A DNA stretch of 64,000 nucleotides, from positions 248,001-312,000 of the forward strand of contig NZ_CAJNAT010000003.1 in NCBI RefSeq assembly GCF_905220705.1, written 5' to 3'. The DNA comes from Paraburkholderia domus (GTDB lineage Bacteria; Pseudomonadota; Gammaproteobacteria; Burkholderiales; Burkholderiaceae). The notes below the pieces were generated by a model. That model was not told where the DNA came from and made no database searches. It was given only the letters and a program-made list of their open reading frames with translations. Of this stretch, positions 9,501-16,263 are shown piece after piece. Position 1 is the stretch's first letter; every line of letters begins with the position of its first letter. Position numbers and translations under genes: made by a program.

Positions 9501-10995
9501 TCAACGTGTCCCGCCCAGCCGGTGCGGCCGGCTCGAGCGCGGCGAGGGCCGCGCCCACACGCTGTGCGGCGAGCGCCAGTTGCGCGTACGTGAAAGCGGC
9601 GTCCGGGCCGCTAACCGCCGGCCGCGCGCCGTGCTCGAGCGCTGTCTGCGCAAACAGATTGAGCACGTCGCGCGCGGGGGCCGCGAGCGGGCCGCCGTCG
9701 GACCATGCAGCGCAACGCTGCCGCAGTACCGGCGTATAGAGATCGATCGCCTCGAGCTTCTGCTCGAGACTTTCGCCGACGCGCGCGAGCAGCGCCGTCA
9801 AATGCTCGAACGCGAGTCGCAAACCGTCGAGTTCCTGGGGATAGCGGCTATGCACGTGCAACTCGATCTCCTCGCGCACATCCAGATAGACGCCCATGTC
9901 CTCGTGCGCGAAACGGCGTGAGTATGGCGCCAGCAACGCCGCGGGCAGCGTGTCGAGCGCGAGCGCGTCATAGGGCAAGCTGTCGGTCTCGCACACGACA
10001 TTGGTCGCACGCACGAAACCGGGCTCGCGCCGCTCGATGTCGTGCAGCACTTCGAAGGCCGGAAGCTCGGTGTGAAAATCAGCCATCTCGGCGCGCGCCG
10101 CCGCGTGCCGTAGAAACTGCCGCAGCGTCATCGTGTCGTCGAAGTCGGTTCTCAGGAAGCGCCGCCGTTCGTCGAAACCGATCGTCTCGTCGCGCCGGCA
10201 GCGGCCACGCTGGTGATGCGCGGTGAGCACCGCGCGGCTGCCGGTCATGCGGCGCAGCAACACGTGAACAAACAGTTTGATCAGCACGTCGAGCTCGACG
10301 CCAAGCGCTCTCGCCTCATGGCGCAATGCAGCGCCCGTTTGCCCGTCGAGCCGCACCGTAAAGCTGCTGTCAGCGAGCGCGTTCTGCCGGCGCGGCGCAT
10401 GCCATTCGAACGAGGTGTCGCCCACCTGGCCTATCCAGAAATCCAGGTCGTTCTGCAAACGGTCGCTCGCAAGGAGTTCACGTTCGGCGTCGAGCAGGCC
10501 TTGCTGATCGATGCCGAGTGGCGCGCCGGGCGATTCGCCGCGATAGGCCCGCGAAAGCGCCTTGAACAACGGTGTCAGCGAAAAACGGTCGAGCAAGACG
10601 GGATGGCAGGCGAACACGAGATAACTGTGCCCGCCGGCGCCAAGCAGCGTGAACGCCCACGGCAGTCCGGCGTCCATGCGGAAGGCACGCGCGCATAGGC
10701 CGTCGATCAACGACAGCACGGCTGCTTCGTCGCGCGCGTCACGCCTGTCGAGATCGATGATGTCCAGTGCCGCGCGCACATCACGGCGGATGACCCAGCG
10801 CATGCCCTGTTCGGCTTCGACGAGCCGGTAGGCGAGTGGCCGGCAATGCTGCACCAGTTGCGCTACGGCGGCGGACAGACGCTCGACATCTGGACGGCCG
10901 TCGATCCGGTAGACGGCGCAGAGATTAGGACCGGCGGCGGCATGCGCCAACGTGCGGGATTGCGTGCGCGTCAACGCAAAAGAAGAGTGTTCCAA
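3598..10995 (-). CDS. Two-module non-ribosomal peptide synthetase, C*-A-T-C-A-T-reductase
   Basis: 2465 residues. Domains in order (approximate residues): condensation-like domain (1-430), adenylation 1 (YTSGTTGKPKG near 595, YGPTE near 730), carrier 1 (LGGHSL, Ser near 976), condensation 2 (HHAIFDG near 1163), adenylation 2 (HTSGSTGKPKG near 1650, YGPTE near 1783), carrier 2 (LGGNSI near 2033), and a terminal NAD(P)-dependent thioester reductase (GASGFLG near 2110, YLLTK near 2263). Both A domains keep the Asp that holds the alpha-amino group. The first C domain reads HPVLLDR where HHxxxDG is expected, so it lacks the catalytic His. The predicted product is a dipeptide released as an aldehyde, which could cyclise as in staphylococcal AusA. 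Start: TTG at 10995 with GAGG 6 nt upstream; the frame runs open to another TTG at 11124 that encodes an Arg-rich, non-family stretch. No phosphopantetheinyl transferase, MbtH gene or exporter lies nearby. Confidence 0.93.
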   Translation of the reverse strand: MEHSSFALTRTQSRTLAHAAAGPNLCAVYRIDGRPDVERLSAAVAQLVQHCRPLAYRLVEAEQGMRWVIRRDVRAALDIIDLDRRDARDEAAVLSLIDGLCARAFRMDAGLPWAFTLLGAGGHSYLVFACHPVLLDRFSLTPLFKALSRAYRGESPGAPLGIDQQGLLDAERELLASDRLQNDLDFWIGQVGDTSFEWHAPRRQNALADSSFTVRLDGQTGAALRHEARALGVELDVLIKLFVHVLLRRMTGSRAVLTAHHQRGRCRRDETIGFDERRRFLRTDFDDTMTLRQFLRHAAARAEMADFHTELPAFEVLHDIERREPGFVRATNVVCETDSLPYDALALDTLPAALLAPYSRRFAHEDMGVYLDVREEIELHVHSRYPQELDGLRLAFEHLTALLARVGESLEQKLEAIDLYTPVLRQRCAAWSDGGPLAAPARDVLNLFAQTALEHGARPAVSGPDAAFTYAQLALAAQRVGAALAALEPAAPAGRDTLIGICISRGARIVPAMLGVHAIGAGYLPLDPQMPDERLRYIVKDAQLRTVIVDAATHERLSALADCALHRIEDLLKGPAAGAITAHVAPADPQRTAYVIYTSGTTGKPKGVVIERGMLAHLIASLTGRYRRDASTRWLQFASVNFDASVLEIFNPLTHGGHLIVAPEAVRTDADALFGFLNAERITHAFLPPAILKLLPRRALPYLETVLCGGEASDDETIRFWSGMLRLSNIYGPTETTVMATENTFDGDKPANQLGHPLPGYQIHLLDEEGEAVPLGGIGEICIGGAAVSRGYLLRPELTGQKFRVNPFGPGRLYRSGDLGRFQPDGAIEFLGRSDFQVKIRGYRIELGEIEASIVEQPEVRSAYVGTCERQGGTALVAWYVGAALEPAVLRSRLAQRLAHYMVPAFLLQIEALPLTLNGKIDRSKLPAPQAGPADPASRAFDAFELAVQAIWSEVLGVPLESVGEHSHFFQLGGHSLLATLVCNRVSASLSAPVKLKTLFEHPQFDAFCARARQSVEQGAALPPLVVQPGAPMPAPVASRLVRMMHTRALGKPGDNAYNIVMRVDFGGAANPLRLHQALVAVLAHNPIFNASFVERGGQLLVLPGTAAMPTDSSIPLESCDAGAIDARADAMRALRLPLDCAPLWRAQLLLSPQENRTTLLLCIHHAIFDGWSFKLLLDELTSRYEGKPVSGARLSWFDYGHWAPQVASSPRFAAARDYWMRKLDAVALRTELPFDALQREPNANRSLALHVRSAQMRRLKQIAEAHDMTLPPVLFALYLVWLWRVSGQQQLACAYPYAGRDVPGTEGIYGMFVSMVVLVQRIDTRQGFGELAQAVQRQMLDDRDHLLATPYDTDNSELGALNAIFSLQNGIELNGPIGEADYHAEERPPLTSKADLSAIFYLRPDGGLDGRFEYDSSVLHAASVERMAEVFMTLCDAAAHQPDAAVGELAWLSDAQHAQCLSFACGDPLADAPQSIPARFAEVVAAHASRVAVRCGEQQLSYRELDALSDAIARGVSACVPPGARIGLSMQKSVLLVASVLGVLKAGCAYVPLDPAYPAERLRYFVENCSVDTVLADEPSRRALEAAGLGELRKIDPAVLAKGTPHTQAGTGALAETDVEKEAGKQAGKQVGQVRRPQVVGPEALAYVIHTSGSTGKPKGVLVEHHSVVRMVAGASRALGYAPGAVSTLAASTNFDASVLDLFLALLHGGTLIVLPEEARRDPLLLHRLLKAERVTHTSLAPVVVQSLPREPLPDLQLLGFGGDTLDEPSAAWWSEHTQLFSLYGPTEITVMASCGQVLPGGPSRIIGKPLPGYRLYLLNAQRQLAPLGTVGEIYIGGENLARGYINQSAMTMERFVVDPFRDAPYALMYRTGDLGRFLADGTIEYFGRNDAQIKLRGFRIELGEIENCIAAAPGVAHAACRVWGEGEARYLAAYYVAGPGASGAALDEDALRRHVAQALPDYMVPACFIRLDALPASPNGKHDRKALPAPSRASGTPPREGVEQRIAEIWQRLLRASGIGRDDSFFRLGGNSILAVRMQGQLRDSLGIEFQMAAFYRSPTIAALADGGHEDMIERALADAAEPFAIEHAAPALAGGAEAASIRTMLLTGASGFLGIYLLHALCVRLDKVVCLQRCASAAAGLAVLQDKARAAGLAIDFSRVEVIPTDLAAPQLGLDSVRWLQLAAEVDAILHCGAFVHHLHSYEEMKRANVGGTETLLRLALTQRQKPFCFISTLSVGEMLAGAERIDEHVSNARPLLDNGYLLTKWVGEQRVAACARRFGLPAVVARPGNITGDSRTGFSNFAHNHFWLFNKGCLQLGAYPETAREVEMLPVDLLASAVTAVALHPRSGIWVVNLNNPLALTQRQWFAALAACGLRADPQTAAEWQRRLADLEPSNGLALIRDFYTGDLSAAPLPIEQIGTVTALARYGVDLTVDYDALVRLYVGYLRAAGFLEPVSETAAL
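6102..6125. repeat. In-frame 12-bp tandem repeat inside NRPS adenylation domain 2
   Basis: Two exact copies of CCTGCTTGCCGG plus degenerate flanks. They encode a repeating AGKQ-type segment just before core motif A3. The insertion is Lys/Gln-rich, unlike the surrounding fold, and is probably a surface loop. Confidence 0.75.
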
Positions 10996-11385
10996 ACGAT
11001 ACCTCGTTGTCGGGATGGACAGGTCCGATCGGCTCGCGTGGCGCCGGTAGCACGCGACTCGTGATCGCGCTGCGGCGCTTCGCCCGATGTTCCGGCCCAC
11101 GCTATTGACGTGAGGCTGTTGCAACCATAGGAAAACTCTTAGAACTCCTGTTGTGTGCAGATTGACGTGGCAAACCTTGATTAAACACGGTTTATGTCAG
11201 CCGGATCCCATCAGACTGAATGCGCTCATGTATGCAGCAGAAAGGCAATGGAAAGATCTCCGGACTTGCCGTGTCAACGAGCCGAATCAGAGAACGCTGG
11301 ATCGACATACAGGGTCAACGCCAATTGCATCCTGGCGTTTTTTGACTACCATCAAGTTAGATCCTGTCTCAGTGCTACCTCGACG

Positions 11386-11955
11386 ATGTTCACCCGCACA
11401 CGTCACCTTCGCCGCTTGACTGGACGCTTCGCTTCGCGCGTTAGCGCATCTCTATTGCATGCACATAGCGCGACGTCGGCGTTGACGCTCGCATCGGCTT
11501 TGGCGCTCGCATCGGCTTTGGCGCTCGCAGCCGTCGCAGGCTGCACCATCACACCGCCGCAACGCCCGCTTATCATCACGCCGGCGGCGGCCGTCAACAG
11601 TGCAACGCTCGACCAGTACCGCAGCGCGGTCGCTCAACGCATCATCGAACGCAGCCCTTCGTATGTGTTGCACGGCACGCCGCAAGCGATGCTGCGCTCG
11701 CTGGTCGTGGTGTCGTTCACGGTGGATCGCGATGGGCAGGTGGTGGCGTCGTCGGTGTATCGCACCAATGGCGACGACGAAGCCGAAAGCACCGCGCTCG
11801 CCACCTTGCGGCGCGCCGCGCCGCTGCCGCAACCGCCCGGTAAATTGCTGAACGGCCGTGGCCAGCTCGAACTGTTCGAAGACTGGCTATTCAACGACGA
11901 CGGCAAATTCCAGTTGCGCGAGTTCGCCTCGCCGCAAGCGCAGACCATCAACTGA
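11386..11955 (+). CDS. Lipoprotein with TonB-like C-terminal domain
   Basis: 189 residues from an ATG at 11386. A long Leu/Ala signal sequence ends in a lipobox (AVAGC, Cys near residue 50), so it is probably lipid-anchored. The C-terminal part (SYVLHG...VVVSFTVDRDGQVVASSVYRTNGDD...ALATLRRAAPLPQPP) follows the TonB C-terminal pattern, the fold that contacts outer-membrane receptors. There is no TonB-type transmembrane anchor and no proline-rich spacer, so it is not a normal energy transducer. The signal peptide is built on a DNA repeat (11491-11526). No ExbBD genes nearby; role unknown. Confidence 0.72.
   Translation: MFTRTRHLRRLTGRFASRVSASLLHAHSATSALTLASALALASALALAAVAGCTITPPQRPLIITPAAAVNSATLDQYRSAVAQRIIERSPSYVLHGTPQAMLRSLVVVSFTVDRDGQVVASSVYRTNGDDEAESTALATLRRAAPLPQPPGKLLNGRGQLELFEDWLFNDDGKFQLREFASPQAQTIN
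11491..11526. repeat. Two exact 18-bp tandem copies within a signal-peptide coding region
   Basis: Unit GCATCGGCTTTGGCGCTC, twice, in frame. It encodes the doubled ASALAL hydrophobic core of the lipoprotein signal sequence. Confidence 0.9.
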
Positions 11956-12365
11956 ACGCGGCGCCGGAACGACAAGACGCGCGGCAAGCCGAGCGACCTG
12001 TCTTATACCGCCTTGCTGCACCGCGGCCGCGCTCGTTATAATTTTTCGATTCCCTACGCCGGATCCCTCCGGCACGACTCACGCCGCCCGCTCACCCGTT
12101 GGCGCGGCGCGAGTCCGATTGCAGCGCCGCCGCGCCATCCGCGCGGGTCGCCTGCCTGATTCGATGCACGATCGACGACGCGCTGCCTGACGGCTGCCGG
12201 CTGCCGTTGTAAGCTGTCGCATCGTCGCCCGCGCCGCGCATGGCTTCAACCGCCTGCGAGACGCACCGAAGCGCACGAACTTAAACAAAGATGCCGCCTG
12301 ACCACGCGCCGCCCGCACATAAAAAGTACGGCGCTCGACGGCATCACGACATTTGGAGACCCTGC
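11956..12365. other. Long leader region of the MHS transporter gene
   Basis: 410 bp without a gene I can support. It holds a good promoter near its middle (12013-12042). Downstream is a leader of about 315 nt with a 6-bp GC hairpin (GCCGGA/TCCGGC, 12058-12073). No known riboswitch recognised. Confidence 0.5.
12013..12042 (+). promoter_or_regulatory. Sigma-70-type promoter
   Basis: TTGCTG at 12013-12018, an 18-bp spacer and a perfect TATAAT at 12037-12042. Nearest downstream gene is the transporter at 12366. Confidence 0.6.
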
Positions 12366-13673
12366 ATGTCCACTTCGCCGATTTCCGCGGCCCAGCCCAA
12401 TGCGTCCGGGCAGAACAGCAGCGCGCGGATCATCTTCGCGAGCTTCATCGGCACCGCGATCGAGTTCTACGATTTCTACGTCTATGCGACCGCCGCGGCG
12501 CTCGTCATCGGACCGGTGTTTTTCCCGCACGGCTCGGCGACCGCCCAGGCCTTGTCGGCTTTCGTCACGTTCGGCATCGCGTTCGTCGCGCGGCCGATCG
12601 GTTCGTTCCTGTTCGGCCACTTCGGCGACCGGATCGGCCGCAAATCGACGCTCGTCGCTTCGCTGCTGGTGATGGGTGTGTCGACCACGCTGATCGGGTT
12701 CGTGCCGGGTTACGACTCGATCGGCAGCCTCGCACCGATCCTGCTGTGCGTGCTGCGCTTCGGCCAAGGTATCGGCCTTGGCGGCGAATGGGGCGGCGCG
12801 GCGCTGCTCGCCACCGAGAATGCGCCGGCCGGCAAGCGCGGCTGGTTCGGAATGTTCCCGCAACTTGGACCGTCGATCGGTTTTCTGGCGTCCAACGGTC
12901 TGTTCTTCGCTTTGGCGTTGTCTTTGAGCGACGAACAATTCCGCAGCTGGGGCTGGCGCGTGCCGTTTCTCGTCAGCTCGGTGCTGGTCGCGCTCGGCTT
13001 GTATGTGCGCTTGAAAATCGCCGAGACGCCGGCCTTCCAGGCGGCCATTGAACGCAAAGAACGCGTGAAGGTACCGATCGCCACGCTGTTCTCGCAGCAC
13101 TGGGTGCCGACCCTTCTCGGCGCGCTGGCGATGGTGGTCTGCTACACGCTGTTCTACAACGCCACGACGTTTTCGCTGTCGTACGGCGTGTCGGTGCTGC
13201 ATATCCCGCGGCAGACGTTCCTTGGCCTGCTGTGCATCGCCGTCGTGTTCATGGCGCTCGCCACGCCGCTGTCCGCCTGGGCGAGCGACCGTTACGGCCG
13301 CAAGCCGGTGCTGATCGTCGGCATCATCGCAGCGATCCTGTCGGGCTTCACGATGGCGCCGTTGCTCGGCAGCGGACAGACGCCGCTGGTGCTGCTGTTC
13401 CTTGTCATCGAACTGTTCCTGATGGGCGTGACCTTCGCGCCGATGGGCGCGCTGCTGCCGGAATTGTTTCCGACCAACGTGCGCTATACCGGTGCAGGCG
13501 TGTCGTACAACCTCGGCGGGATTCTCGGTGCGTCAGTCGCGCCGTATATCGCGCAGGTGCTGGCCGCGCATGGCGGGCTGCCGTGGGTGGGCGCTTATGT
13601 GTCGATTGCGGCGGCCGTCAGCATGATCGGTGTGCTGTGCATGCGCGAGACGCGCGATGCGCGCTTGATGTAA
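12366..13673 (+). CDS. MHS-family MFS transporter (metabolite:proton symporter)
   Basis: 435 residues from an ATG at 12366, with GGAGA upstream. The frame is open to 12291, but the extra residues are polar and not family-like. About 12 membrane segments. The MFS loop 2-3 motif reads GHFGDRIGRKST, and RYGRKP repeats it in the second half. The GTAIEFYDFYVYATAAAL start and the RFGQGIGLGGEWGGAALLATENAP block are typical of the metabolite:H+ symporter branch (shikimate, ProP, KgtP relatives). Substrate cannot be told. It stands alone behind its own promoter and a long leader. Confidence 0.9.
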   Translation: MSTSPISAAQPNASGQNSSARIIFASFIGTAIEFYDFYVYATAAALVIGPVFFPHGSATAQALSAFVTFGIAFVARPIGSFLFGHFGDRIGRKSTLVASLLVMGVSTTLIGFVPGYDSIGSLAPILLCVLRFGQGIGLGGEWGGAALLATENAPAGKRGWFGMFPQLGPSIGFLASNGLFFALALSLSDEQFRSWGWRVPFLVSSVLVALGLYVRLKIAETPAFQAAIERKERVKVPIATLFSQHWVPTLLGALAMVVCYTLFYNATTFSLSYGVSVLHIPRQTFLGLLCIAVVFMALATPLSAWASDRYGRKPVLIVGIIAAILSGFTMAPLLGSGQTPLVLLFLVIELFLMGVTFAPMGALLPELFPTNVRYTGAGVSYNLGGILGASVAPYIAQVLAAHGGLPWVGAYVSIAAAVSMIGVLCMRETRDARLM

Positions 13674-13811
13674 GCGAGCGCGCTGTATAGATGGCCTGAT
13701 TGCTTCCTTACCCTGATGCCGCCAGGCGCGCATTGACGCGCGCTGCGGCAGCATCGACTGGTCCCCGCCTTTCCCTCCGCCTTTCCGCACTTTGCTGGTA
13801 AATCCCCTGCC

Positions 13812-13839
13812 TTGCGCGTCTTTTTGGCTTGCCTATACT
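13812..13839 (+). promoter_or_regulatory. Probable promoter of the small membrane protein gene
   Basis: TTGCGC (13812-13817), a 16-bp spacer and TATACT (13834-13839), placed 38 bp before the ATG. Confidence 0.5.
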
Positions 13840-13876
13840 CGGATCCAATAACCCTATGGTGAGCAGGGAGGCTTTG

Positions 13877-14056
13877 ATGAGTATTCATCTCCACAACGCA
13901 GACATCGTGATGATCATCGCGCTGGCGTTGCTGTGTTCACTACTGCTGGCGTTGCGCTTTCGTCCGGCGACGTGGAAGGGCATCGTCGTGGAAGCGCTGG
14001 CAGCCAATGTGGCTGCCATCACGGCGGTGATCGCTTTCGAAATGCTGCTTGCCTGA
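13877..14056 (+). CDS. Small two-helix membrane protein
   Basis: 59 residues. The start is fixed by AGGGAGG five bases before the ATG at 13877. Two hydrophobic segments (about residues 9-26 and 36-58) are separated by a basic loop (RFRPATWKG), so a helical hairpin in the inner membrane is likely. No family recognised. It has its own promoter and no operon partner. Confidence 0.65.
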   Translation: MSIHLHNADIVMIIALALLCSLLLALRFRPATWKGIVVEALAANVAAITAVIAFEMLLA

Positions 14057-14208
14057 GCGGTCAAACACTGCGACGCCTGGTTGGGCGCGGCGGCTGGATG
14101 AAGCCTGACGCAATCCGACGCTGTTGAGCGGCTGCCCGTGCCTATGCAGGCAAGTGACAGCCGTCAGGGTCTCGCGCCGCGTCCAGGCCGACCACGCGCC
14201 GCAAGGCG

Positions 14209-14340
14209 TTACCGGTAGTAGTAGCCGTGATGATAGTAACCACCGCCGTAGTAATAGCCAGGCGCCGGCGCCACGATGCAACCTCCGAGCGCCGTTGCCA
14301 GCAGCGTGCCTGCGATCAGGGTCAGGATTAAGCGTTTCAT
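14209..14340 (-). CDS. Small Tyr/Gly-rich lipoprotein
   Basis: 43 residues from an ATG at 14340 with AGGAG upstream. The signal peptide ends in a lipobox (ALGGC), and the mature part is only about 24 residues, rich in Tyr, Gly and His (PGYYYGGGYYHH). Small lipoproteins of this kind are common and uncharacterised in Burkholderiaceae. Single gene, no terminator seen. Confidence 0.72.
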   Translation of the reverse strand: MKRLILTLIAGTLLATALGGCIVAPAPGYYYGGGYYHHGYYYR

Positions 14341-14859
14341 ATTGTTCTCCTTCGAGTCAGATTCATTCGAGCCGAAACCCCGAATAACTCGATTGAACAC
14401 GACCCCGCCTCGCGCGAACGTTGCCATTTGTAAGGGAAAATCTCTGGGGTGTTACACGTTTGAGCCCTGCAACTGGCTGTGTCCGAAGCAAGGCGGCGAC
14501 AAAGTCACATCAGACAAAAACACCGCCTATACTGCTTTGAGCATGCGCGTTTGGCGCAAGCCCTGCCAGTGGCGGGTACGTGGGTCGGAGCGCTGATTGT
14601 GCGTATTGGGCAAGCACTTCCATGCGCGGTGATTAAGCCGGGGCCACGACGAAGAGAGCACGCGTAACCAATTAGGTACTCAACGAAAAGCGACAGATTT
14701 AACAGATGTGTAATGCGCGACGCCGATCTGAACGCAGGGAGACCGGCTGCAGGACGCGAGTGACCGGCACACGAATCTGCCGGCACTCGCGCGGCATCCT
14801 TCGATGAATGCACCGTTGAACTCGACCGCCGGCCGGTGGTCTCTTTAGAACTGAGTCGG

Positions 14860-14901
14860 TCACTTGGTGTGGCCGCTCAGTGCATGAGTCAGTTTGTTCA
14901 T
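14860..14901 (-). CDS. Possible 13-residue peptide
   Basis: ATG at 14901 preceded by GGAGAGG about 10 nt upstream, reading MNKLTHALSGHTK and a stop. The hairpin at 14918-14942 abuts this ribosome-binding site. It may be a leader or small peptide, or chance; no homolog known to me. Confidence 0.25.
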   Translation of the reverse strand: MNKLTHALSGHTK

Positions 14902-14917
14902 TGCAGCGATTCCTCTC

Positions 14918-14947
14918 CGCCCGTAGTTCCCCGACGCGGGCGTTTTT
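14918..14947 (+). terminator. Terminator-like hairpin without an obvious gene
   Basis: CGCCCG (14918-14923) pairs with CGGGCG (14937-14942) over a 13-nt loop, followed by six T on the plus strand. No plus-strand gene ends just upstream. Confidence 0.5.
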
Positions 14948-15046
14948 TGAGGCGTTCCGTGGCAGCGCTCGTTTGATTGGGCGACTGCGCGTCGCGCCTC
15001 TTTTCTTTTAGCCAAACGATTGCGCGAAAGCGCAGCGAAGCCGCGC

Positions 15047-16051
15047 TCAGGCGGCTGCCGATCCGTGCTGCATGGTGGCGGCGCGCGGATCACGATGCAC
15101 GTAATCGATCGCCTCCAGTGCCTCAGCGGTCGACGGCACTGACTGGCCGTCGCCGATCGAGATCGAGCGGAACGGCGCCTCGATGCCGCAATGCGACGGC
15201 GAAGTCGCTACAAAAATCATCACAGTGCGCTTCAGCAATGCATGCGCCAGATGAACGAAACCCGTATCGGTACCGACCACCAGTGCGCACGCGTCGATCA
15301 TCTGCGCGATTTCGGTCACGCTCAGCTTCGGCAGGACGGTCGAACCCGGCACCTGCGACGCAATTTGCTCCGCCTCGGCGCGCTCGCCTTCCGAGCCCCA
15401 CGGCAACACCACGTGAAAACCACGTTGCGCCAACTCACGGCCGACCGTTACCCAATGGGTCAGCGGCCACTTTTTGTCGTCTTTGGAGGTGGCGTGAAAG
15501 AGCGCCGCGACCGGCGCGCTGTCAGCCGCGAACGGTGCGGTGGCCGGCTCGGGCAGGCGCAGGTTGTAGACGGCCGGGCCCTCGACCTCGTAACCCAGCG
15601 CCTCGCCAGCGCTGATACGCATGCCGTGCCACGCATTGCATTGCGGACGCGGGCCGAAACGCCCGGTGTAGGCAAATGCTGCGCCCCGCTCCCCCAGATC
15701 CTGGGATTGATAGCCAATACGCTTCGACGAACGCGCCAGAAAGGCGATGATCGCGCTCTTGTACACGCCGTGAATATCGATGATGAAGTCGTAGCGGTAG
15801 GCGCGCAATTCAGCGATCGACGCCGCGATCGCCTTGAAATCGCCCCAGCGGCGTGCCTTTTTGAAGCGGCGCAATGGCGCGCAAAGCACGCGGTCTACGC
15901 TCTCGCTCCAATGCACCATTTCGGCGAATGCTTCGTCGGCCGCCCAGTCCACCTGGACGCCGGGAAACGCGCGTTTGATGTCCGCGGCAACTGGCAACGC
16001 CTGCACGATATCGCCGAGTGACGTGACCTTGACGATAAGGACTCGCTTCAT
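15047..16051 (-). CDS. waaC: Lipopolysaccharide heptosyltransferase I
   Basis: 334 residues from an ATG at 16051. It transfers the first L-glycero-D-manno-heptose onto Kdo2-lipid A on the cytoplasmic side of the inner membrane. Glycosyltransferase family 9 features: the N-terminal MKRVLIVKVTSLGDIVQALP, YDFIIDIHGVYKSA, FHATSKDDKKWP and VVGTDTGFVHLAHAL near residue 258, which forms the nucleotide-sugar site. Length matches WaaC. It is divergent from the ClC gene, and no other LPS core gene is in view. Confidence 0.92.
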   Translation of the reverse strand: MKRVLIVKVTSLGDIVQALPVAADIKRAFPGVQVDWAADEAFAEMVHWSESVDRVLCAPLRRFKKARRWGDFKAIAASIAELRAYRYDFIIDIHGVYKSAIIAFLARSSKRIGYQSQDLGERGAAFAYTGRFGPRPQCNAWHGMRISAGEALGYEVEGPAVYNLRLPEPATAPFAADSAPVAALFHATSKDDKKWPLTHWVTVGRELAQRGFHVVLPWGSEGERAEAEQIASQVPGSTVLPKLSVTEIAQMIDACALVVGTDTGFVHLAHALLKRTVMIFVATSPSHCGIEAPFRSISIGDGQSVPSTAEALEAIDYVHRDPRAATMQHGSAAA

Positions 16052-16232
16052 TGAGGACCTATTAGTTGTTCATACGTCAAACTATTTTAGCCGACGATTG
16101 GAATAATCCAGGTTGAACACCGCATTGCGCCATACTTTCATTAATACAGCGCGTTACATTGCACGCCTTACAGATAACCCTTTTACTATATTTCAAAATA
16201 CTTTCATACAGTTCCATCAATGCGGCACGCTT

Positions 16233-16238
16233 TATAAT
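16233..16238 (+). promoter_or_regulatory. -10 box of the ClC channel gene
   Basis: A perfect TATAAT in an AT-rich stretch, with a weak -35 (TTCCAT, 16212-16217). It lies 26 bp before the ATG at 16264, so the upstream in-frame ATG at 16159 would not be in the transcript. Confidence 0.55.
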
Positions 16239-16263
16239 TCACCCTTTGCGTCAGCACATCCTC

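Larger units (their letters stand above)
14341..15046. other. Gene-poor 0.7-kb region
   Basis: No gene of normal size is supported. It contains a TATACT box at 14528-14533 with no clear gene behind it, a terminator-like hairpin at 14918-14947 and a possible 13-codon ORF at 14860-14901. Otherwise I see nothing definite. Confidence 0.5.
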
